DNA of 64,000 nt, from positions 242,846 through 306,845 of the forward strand of contig JACDQD010000003.1 of assembly GCA_019843655.1 (NCBI GenBank), read 5' to 3'. Source of the DNA: Lethocerus indicus. Lineage: Eukaryota; Arthropoda; Insecta; Hemiptera; Belostomatidae. Below are positions 57,606 through 64,000 of the stretch, in pieces; positions within the stretch are counted from its first letter, which is position 1; every line of letters starts with the position of its first letter. The position numbers and the translations under genes are program-made. Below the pieces are notes generated by a model, which saw only the letters and a list, made by a program, of their open reading frames with translations, ran no database searches and was not told the origin of the DNA.

Positions 57606-58195
57606 ACGCTAAGGGAACGGGGCTTTATTTATTAGGAAAATCGCGCGCAGCTTCTACGCTATCGGATAAAATGGCACTGTTTCAAAGAGATTATCGTAAC
57701 CGTCTAAACCGCAATAACGGTTATTTGGCGGTTACACGTCGGTAAATACATTTTAGAATATATATTTTTTCGTCTCAGCGCAAATATTAATTCTTGTAGT
57801 GGTTCTATCAGTGTCGGTGTGTTGTTCGGGCCCCGTTGTACGAGGTCAAATATTTGTCGTCGTCCGGTGGATTAACGCGAAAAGAAAGGGGAAAAGAAAG
57901 GGATGAAAGAGGCCGGGTGTGGGGGTGGGCTGGAGGAAAAGAGAAAGGGGAGGAAAAATATCAAAGGGAATCTTTGACGGCCCTATCTCCTCAAAGTCGA
58001 CTCCACAATTCGAGTTGTGAATAATTTACGACGCCCATCCCTTTTCAGGAACGGTTTTCTTAACCGAGAACAGCGCGATACGTAAGGAGTATGGAGGATA
58101 TTCCCGGTGAATATGGTGAATCCGAAGTCATTATCTGTAACAGAAGGGCCTCAGTTAGGCCCTTGACAGACCGATAACCAGGTGGTGCCGATAAT
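57606..58195. other. Unique spacer
   Basis: Contains a purine-rich stretch at about 57880-57965 with an open frame of no recognised family. No RNA gene was seen. Confidence 0.35.
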
Positions 58196-59305
58196 CGGCA
58201 CTTCTGGGCCAATTTTGGCCCTTAAAACCGCATTTTTGGGCCGATTTTGAGCCTTAGAACCACATTTTTGGGCCTGAAGACTGAAATTTTTCGCCGATTT
58301 TGCGCCTGAAAACCTCATTTTCGCGCCTAAAAACCGCATTATAGAGCCGATATTGCGCCTATAAACGGCATTTTGAGCCGATTTTGCGCCTAATAACCGC
58401 ACTTTTGGGCCGATTTCGATCCTTAGAACCACATTTTGGGATATTTTGCGCCGATTTTGCGCCTAAAGAGCCCATTTTGGCCGATTATTTTTGCGCCTAA
58501 AACCGCATTATAGAGCCCATTTTGCGCCTAAAGACGGCATTTTGTGCCGATTTTGAGCCTAAAATGCGCATTTTCCTGGCCCGATTTTGAGCGTTAGAAC
58601 CACATTTTGGGCCGATTTTGCGGCTAAAACCTCATTTTCGCGCCTAAAACCGCGTTATAGAGCCGATTTTGCGCCTAAAGACGGCATTTTGAGCCGATTT
58701 TGCGCCTAAAATGCGCATTTTGGCCGATTTTGATCCTTAGAACCACATTTTGGGCCGATTTTGCGGCTAAAAACCTCATTTTCGCGCCTAAAACCGCGTT
58801 ATAGAGCCGATTTTGCGCCTAAAGACGGCATTTTGAGTCGATTTTGCGCCTAAAATGCGCATTTTTGGCCGATTTTGAGCCTTAGAACCACATTTTGGGC
58901 CGATTTTGCGGCTAAAACCTCATTTTCGCGCCTAAAACCGCGTTATAGAGCCGATTTTGCGCCTAAAGACGGCATTTTGAGTCGATTTCGCGCCTAAAAT
59001 GCTCATTTTGGCCGATTTTGATCCTTAGAACCACATTTTGGGCCGATTTTGCGGCTAAAACCTCATTTTCGCGCCTAAAACCGCGTTATAGAGCCGATTT
59101 TGCGCCTAAAGACGGCATTTTGAGTCGATTTCGCGCCTAAAATGCGCATTTTGGCCGATTTTGATCCTTAGAACCACATTTTTGGGCCGATTTTGCGGCT
59201 AAAACCTCATTTTCGCGCCTAAAACCGCGTTATAGAGCCGATTTTGCGCCTAAAGACGGCATTTTGAGCCGATTTCGCGCCTAAAATGCGCATTTTTGGG
59301 GCGAT
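58196..59305 (-). repeat. 54-bp family, reverse, with a ~144-bp higher-order repeat
   Basis: CGCGTTATAGAGCCGATTTT recurs at about 58652, 58796, 58940, 59083 and 59228, a 143-145-bp period. Each period is five ordered variant monomers of about 29 bp (ATCCTTAGAACC, GCGGCTAAAACC, CGCGTTATAGAG, CTAAAGACGGC, CTAAAATGCGC). Confidence 0.9.
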
Positions 59306-59308
59306 TTT

Positions 59309-59825
59309 GTGCCTATACACGTCTCAATTGGACTTTGGATTGTGAAAAAAAAAAATTTTCAGTGGTTTCCCAACCAATTTTTTTTGGGGTTGGAGGGGGA
59401 ATATCGATATCTCAATATTGTGATACAGGACTGTATTACAAACGCCCCTTTTATAAATTCAAAACGGATTAACCCCCACTCAAAACCACCCCTCCTTCAC
59501 CGGCCCACCCCTGGACTTTGAAAACAATTCGAACTCCTGTAGGCCCCCTCCCCGTGAGATCGACAAACACGTGATAAATATTTTATAACTGTAAAGTAGA
59601 TTGTGGAAAAAATTTTTTCCGGTGTTTCCCCACGAAATTTTTTTTTTGGGGGGGGAGGAATATCGACATCTCAATATTGTGATACAGGACTGTATTACAA
59701 GCGCCCCCGCCGCCTTTTATAAATTCAAAACGGATTAAACCCCCTCCTTCACCCCCCCCCACCCCACGGACATCGAAAACAATTCGAACTCCTGTAGGCC
59801 CTCCCCTCCCGCCGTGATATCGAGC
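59309..59825. repeat. Two tandem copies of a ~260-bp segment
   Basis: ATCTCAATATTGTGATACAG, GACTGTATTACAA, TTTATAAATTCAAAACGGAT and AACAATTCGAACTCCTGTAG occur in the same order at 59336-59562 and 59597-59822. They differ by indels in G, C and T runs. No coding potential. Confidence 0.85.
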
Positions 59826-59839
59826 GGTTTAAGACTCCT

Positions 59840-60093
59840 GAAAGGCGAGCTGAACGGCCGTCGGTGGGGAGGGAGGGGGTTGTGGACGATGTTTTCAGCC
59901 GGGTTAGTAGACTGGGGTAGGCCGTCCCACTCCCTCCACCCTCCCACCCTCCCACCCTCCCGGAGTGGTGGTGGACGCTCAGCCGCCAGTAGTCTCCGTG
60001 CAGACAGCAGGCGGACACAGGCCACCACCACCGCCGCCGCCGCATGGTCATCAACATCTTCTAGTCGGCACAACAGGTCTTAAGATCAGAAGG
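59840..60093 (+). other. GC-rich segment ending in a strong splice donor; possible 5' exon
   Basis: It contains CCCTCCCACCCTCCC repeats, ACCACCACCGCCGCCGCCGC, a short ATG frame (MVINIF then stop) at about 60043, and TCAGAAG|GTAAGA at about 60087-60098. GC-rich trinucleotide runs are common in 5' untranslated exons. No downstream exon in the window could be joined to it. Confidence 0.3.
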
Positions 60094-60838
60094 TAAGACC
60101 AATTACCAATTATACAACAGACAACAAATCCTGGATAATATAGTAAAAACTGACTCTCGGTAAAGTCCCGTTGATTTTGACGGGGGGGGGGATGAAATTC
60201 AAAATTTTAAGGGCGCCCGCCCTCCAGCCCTGGAGCTGGAGAACCGGCGTCCTTTAGCGATATTTTTTTTGTAACTTCCAAGCCGCAAACTTCAAGTTTA
60301 CATCTGAGATTTTCGAAATTCAACGAAACCCCCTCCTCCTCCCCAACCCCGTCGACCCTTTTTGTACGAAAAACGAACAATTTTCTCGAATTTTCCGTCT
60401 TAAATAATAGCGGCTACCGGCCAATTTCTCTACCGGCTGAATAAAATATATTGTACATTCGGCGCCGTCAACTGTATTTTATATATTGTACGTATATTGT
60501 ACGAGTTTTATAGATTCTCATTCCCCATTTTATTTCTATTCAATTTCGCTTTCTATCGGGACCTTTTCTCGGGAAAAAAGCCGAAGAATCGGCCAAATTT
60601 CCAGATTTTCCTACGGCCGATTTCCCGGTTTTCCAGAGTCGGGACATCGATTTATTTTAACCGCTTACAATTAAAAGACAGAGAGAGAGAGAGAGAAACC
60701 GGTCTCGTTTTTGAACAACGACGCAATTCGGACTGTGCCCGAAAGTAAATATTTATTACCACAATATCCAGGACTTTAAGCAGTCTAATATACCTGTTTT
60801 GTAGGTCTTTTGTAGGTGTTTTTAATCCGTCTCTTTTC
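60094..60838. other. Unique AT-rich spacer
   Basis: No gene recognised. A short (GA)n run lies at about 60679-60697. Confidence 0.35.
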
Positions 60839-61045
60839 GGTCTTTTCAGACCGGTTTCGGCGGCCGTCCGCCGCCGTCCGTCCTCAGTAGCGCCGCGCCG
60901 ATTGGTCACAACCGCCAGTACGTATTGAGTGATTCAAAAAAAAAAAAAATTTTCAATTCGACTTTTGAATACTGTCGGCGGCGACCAGCAAAGGGCGCTA
61001 CTGAAGACGGGCGAGCGGCCGCCCAAAACCGGTCTGGAAAAGACC
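60839..61045. mobile_element. MITE, CTTCAGTAGCGC family, copy 2
   Basis: The left end GGTCTTTTCAGACCGGTTTC, continuing GGCGGCCGTCCGCC...CCTCAGTAGCGC, is inverted at 60995-61045 as GCGCTACTGAAGACGGGCGA, GCGGCC and ACCGGTCTGGAAAAGACC. The terminal repeat is about 50 bp with a few mismatches. The interior of about 100 bp is noncoding with an A run. This is the best-preserved copy in the window. Confidence 0.78.
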
Positions 61046-61301
61046 GCCGAACCGCCGAGAGAGGAGTAAGTAGTGTTGTCTGGTGGATATTATTAGAAAA
61101 TTATTTTTTTTTCCAATATTTTTAATAAATTCGCTCGATATTATAAAGTATTAAAATTTTTGGCATTACCTCGTAAACATCATATATTTTTTAATCTTTA
61201 ATTAATTTCAATAATCGGTGTATATTTCGTGATGTTTCCGTCTCCTCTCTCTCTCTCTCTCGGCCCCGTTTCGGTGGTCTTTTGCCAGAGCTGGGTTTCG
61301 T
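61046..61301. other. Spacer between two MITE copies
   Basis: AT-rich. A GGTCTTTTGCCAGAG stretch at about 61276 resembles the outer end of the next MITE. Confidence 0.4.
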
Positions 61302-61483
61302 GGCCGTTCGCCGTCTTCAGTAGCGCCCGTGTGCTACGTCACCGGTTATTAGCACTTTGGGACGTCACTTCCAGTGAGCAATTTGTCGGCAAGGCTGAAA
61401 GTGTGACAGCTGGCTGTGATGACAGCGCCGAAGCGCTGACAGCGACGTAGACGCGACAGCGCTACTGAAGACGGCGAACGGCC
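61302..61483. mobile_element. MITE, CTTCAGTAGCGC family, copy 3
   Basis: A perfect 25-bp inverted repeat: GGCCGTTCGCCGTCTTCAGT plus AGCGC at 61302-61326, and its inverse at 61459-61483. The left side extends outward with GGTCTTTTGCC...GGTTTCG; the right side is truncated. The interior is noncoding. Confidence 0.78.
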
Positions 61484-61524
61484 CCGAAAGTATTCAATAA
61501 TTAGGCTACACTCGTCCTCATTTT

Positions 61525-62200
61525 TCTGTTTTGGGCCCAATGTTAAAAACAGCCTTAGAACCACATTTTCGGGCCGCTTTTGAGCCTTAGAACCACATTT
61601 TGGGCCGATTTTGAGCCTTAGAACCACATTTTTGGGCCGATTTTGAGCCTTAGAACCACATTTTGGGGCCGATTTTGAGCCTTAAAACCACATTTTTGGG
61701 CCGATTTTGAGCCTTAGAACCACATTTTTGGGCCGATTTTGAGCCTTAGAACCACATTTTTGGGCCGATTTTGAGCCTTAGAACCACATTTTTGGGCCTG
61801 AAGACCGCAATTTTTCGCCGATTTTGAGCCTAAAGAGCTCATTTTTGGCCGATTTTGTGCCTAATAACAGCATTTTGGGCCGATTTTGAGCCTTAAAACC
61901 ACATTTTTGGGCCGATTTTGAGCCTTAGAACAACATTTTTGGGCCGATTTTGAGCCTAAAGAGCCAATTTTTGGCCCATTTTGTGCCTAATAACAGTATT
62001 TTTGGGCCGATTTTGAGCCTAAAGAGCCCATTTTTGGCCCATTTCGTGCCTAACAACAGTATTTTTGGGCCGATTCTGAGCCTTGGAAACACATTTTTGG
62101 GCCGATTTCGAGCCGTAGAACCACATTTTTGGGCCCGAAGACCGCAATTTTCGGGCCGATTTTGCGCCTTAAAGAGCCCATTTTTGGGCTCAAAAATAAA
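61525..62200 (-). repeat. 54-bp family, reverse, AGCCTTAGAACCACA variant array
   Basis: Homogeneous monomers GGGCCGATTTTGAGCCTTAG plus AACCACATTTTT (32 bp) dominate from 61555 to 61800. Mixed variants follow, including AACAG(C/T)ATTTTTGGGCCGA. Confidence 0.92.
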
Positions 62201-62366
62201 CCATCCAATAATTAGTCTACACTCGTCCCCATTTTTTTTTCTGTTTTGGGCCCAATGTTGAAAACAGTATTTTTTTTCGGTTTTTTTTTAAATAATTTTT
62301 TCGCGGTATCGATTCCTGTCGTGTTATCGCGTTTCGCCGCCGTCGAGGAAATGCCTACTTCCGGGG

Positions 62367-62374
<8 letters not shown>
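62201..62374. other. Spacer with a duplicated phrase
   Basis: CTGTTTTGGGCCCAATGTT with flanking CTACACTCGTCC(C/T)CATTTTT occurs here (about 62218-62260) and at about 61506-61545. The two copies bracket the satellite block at 61525-62200. Confidence 0.6.
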
Positions 62375-62437
<63 letters not shown>

Positions 62438-62458
62438 GGAGAGAGAGAGAGAGAGATT
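62375..62458. repeat. (TA)n followed by (GA)n
   Basis: An uninterrupted TA run to about 62434, then GA dinucleotides. Confidence 0.96.
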
Positions 62459-62518
62459 AGAGTTATGTGGTCGTAGAGATAAAAGAAATCTGTTAAATCT
62501 GCGGTCACCTAGTTCCAG

Positions 62519-62572
62519 GCTAGTGCTAGTGCTAGTGCTACTGTGCCAGTGACAGTGCCAGTGCTAGCTGCG
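62519..62572. repeat. (GTGCTA/GTGCCA)n short 6-bp repeat
   Basis: Seven to eight loosely conserved hexamers: GCTAGTGCTAGTGCTAGTGC and then CAGTGACAGTGCCAGTGC. Confidence 0.85.
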
Positions 62573-62894
62573 TATTATTCTGCATTGCAGCATTCGGCCG
62601 GCCGACATCCCTACCCCTGCCCCTCACCCTCACCACCCCTACACCCGATAAACACCTAATAGTGCTAGTTGGGCCACCTTTCAATTATTTTCTTTTTTTT
62701 ACTCCATTTCCCTTATACATTGACCGAAAATTCGATTTTATCGATCGCTCTTATGGGGATAAAAATTGTTCGCGAAGGAGAACGTAAAATTTACGGTCTT
62801 TTCCAACCGCGAAAATCATTTTTTATTTCAACGGGGTTGATATATACGGGTCGGGAAAATGATAAGGATATCGGTTTTACGCGGCGGCCTTTTC
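62573..62894. other. Unique spacer
   Basis: No gene, RNA or repeat recognised. Confidence 0.4.
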
Positions 62895-63550
62895 GGGCCG
62901 ATTTTGAGCCTTAGAACCATTTTGGCCTGAAGAAGCAATTTTGCGCCGATTTTGCGTCTAAAGACGGCATTTTGAGCCGATTTTGCGCCTTAAATGAGTA
63001 TTTTTTGACCGATTTTGTGCCTGATAACACAATTTTCGGGCCGATTTTGAGCCTTAGAACCACATTTTGGGCCCTGAAGACCGCAATTTTACGCTGATTT
63101 TGCGCCTCAATAAGCCCATTTTGGCCGATTTTGCGCCTACATTTTGAGCCGATTTTGCGCCTCAAAAGCCGTTTTGACCGATTTTGGGCCTGATAACCGC
63201 ATTTTTCGGCCGATTTTGCGCCTTAGAACCTTTTTGGCCTGAAACCGCATTTTTCGGCCGATTTTGCGCCTAAAACCATTTTGCATTTTCGCCGATTTTG
63301 CCTTTTTTTGCCGAGCCTTTTTTGCGCCTAAAGAGCCCATTTTGGCCGATTTTGCGCCTAAATAACTTTTTTTTTTAAAACGATTTTGGCCGATTTTGCA
63401 CCTAAACCCATTTTGGGCCAAAAGCGGCATTTTCGGCCGATTTTGCGCCTTAAAACCACGTTTTTGCGCCTGAAAACCGCATTTTTGGGCCGATTTTGCG
63501 GCCTAAAACCCCATTTTAGGTCGATTTTGCGCCTAAAATCTCATTTTGCA
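62895..63550 (-). repeat. 54-bp family, reverse, degraded
   Basis: GGGCCGATTTTGAGCCTTAG and GCCGATTTTGCGCCTAAA monomers with many substitutions and deletions. Confidence 0.88.
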
Positions 63551-63911
63551 ACAACACAACCTTGCATAATTTTTTCTATTTTTCTATTTTATATCTATTT
63601 TCCGGTGGTTCCGGCTGTACACTAACGAAAAGTACACTTTTTTTTTTAACAAAAGTTGAACATTTTCTCGGATTTATCAATACATTGAAATTGAAAATGT
63701 ATCGATCCGAAAAAAATCAGCATTGTTGTTGTGGCCGATTTTTTCGAAATTTTGTAATATTTTCGATTTTTCTGTGTATACTGTGGCCGAATTCGGTACA
63801 TAACATACAACGAGGTATAATCGGGATTCCCGCGTAAAACTGTCTATATTAACCGGGGAATATTTCAATCTCTCTCTGCCGGTCATTCGCCACAACATGA
63901 AAACATGTCTA
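63551..63911. other. Unique AT-rich spacer
   Basis: No gene recognised. T runs at about 63638-63648. Confidence 0.4.
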
Positions 63912-63980
63912 GCGCCTAAAAACCGCATTGTAGAACAGATTTTGGGCCTAAAAACGGCATTTTTGGGCCGACTTAATCGT
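63912..63980 (-). repeat. 54-bp family, reverse, two to three monomers at the window edge
   Basis: GCGCCTAAAAACCGCATTGT and GGGCCTAAAAACGGCATTTT. Confidence 0.85.
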
Positions 63981-64000
63981 TACTCATCATGATAAAATCG

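Overview
The window is a stretch of an insect nuclear genome that is almost entirely repetitive DNA. The insect assignment rests on one well-supported multi-exon odorant receptor gene (7tm_6 family, found only in insects) at 32.58-37.21 kb on the + strand. It is supported by mariner-type transposon remnants and by spliceosomal introns. I cannot place the species or order from this sequence.

Layout, left to right. 1-0.9 kb holds a ~170-bp satellite. 1.69-4.03 kb holds a ~94-bp satellite. 5.2-13.6 kb holds three degenerate copies of one Tc1/mariner-superfamily element, and its right end has been amplified as a ~190-bp tandem repeat. 10.5-21.8 kb contains scattered minus-strand exons of a secreted or membrane protein with EB (six-cysteine) modules and a C-terminal transmembrane helix; their introns carry (TA)n, (GA)n, a GATAAG minisatellite and other insertions. 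15.6-16.7 kb is a three-copy ~365-bp repeat with TGACGTCA sites. 22.7-28.2 kb is a ~54-bp satellite. 28.2-31.4 kb is a ~104-bp satellite ending at a 100-N gap (31401-31500).

31.5-37.7 kb is a gene island with the odorant receptor. Its introns 1 and 5 are filled by a 47-bp and a 13-bp minisatellite, and intron 2 carries a mariner fragment. Beyond it, the 54-bp family (37.75-38.5 kb) and the 104-bp satellite (38.5-45.96 kb) return. The 54-bp family then continues on the opposite strand in blocks to the end of the window (45.97-64.0 kb). These blocks are separated by AT-rich unique spacers, a duplicated ~260-bp segment, (CT)n and (TA)n tracts, and two members of a MITE family with terminal repeats ending in CTTCAGTAGCGC.

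The coding content is small: one nearly complete odorant receptor (about 398 residues, with one unresolved splice junction) and four exons of the EB-module gene. Most long open frames in the window are read-through of satellites or microsatellites and are not annotated as genes. The notable structure is in the repeats. The left-end satellite shares sequence with a mariner transposase segment, the two major satellites look distantly homologous, and one satellite family flips strand across a second nested satellite. Many single-base indels inside arrays suggest uneven consensus quality, which limits reading-frame claims.
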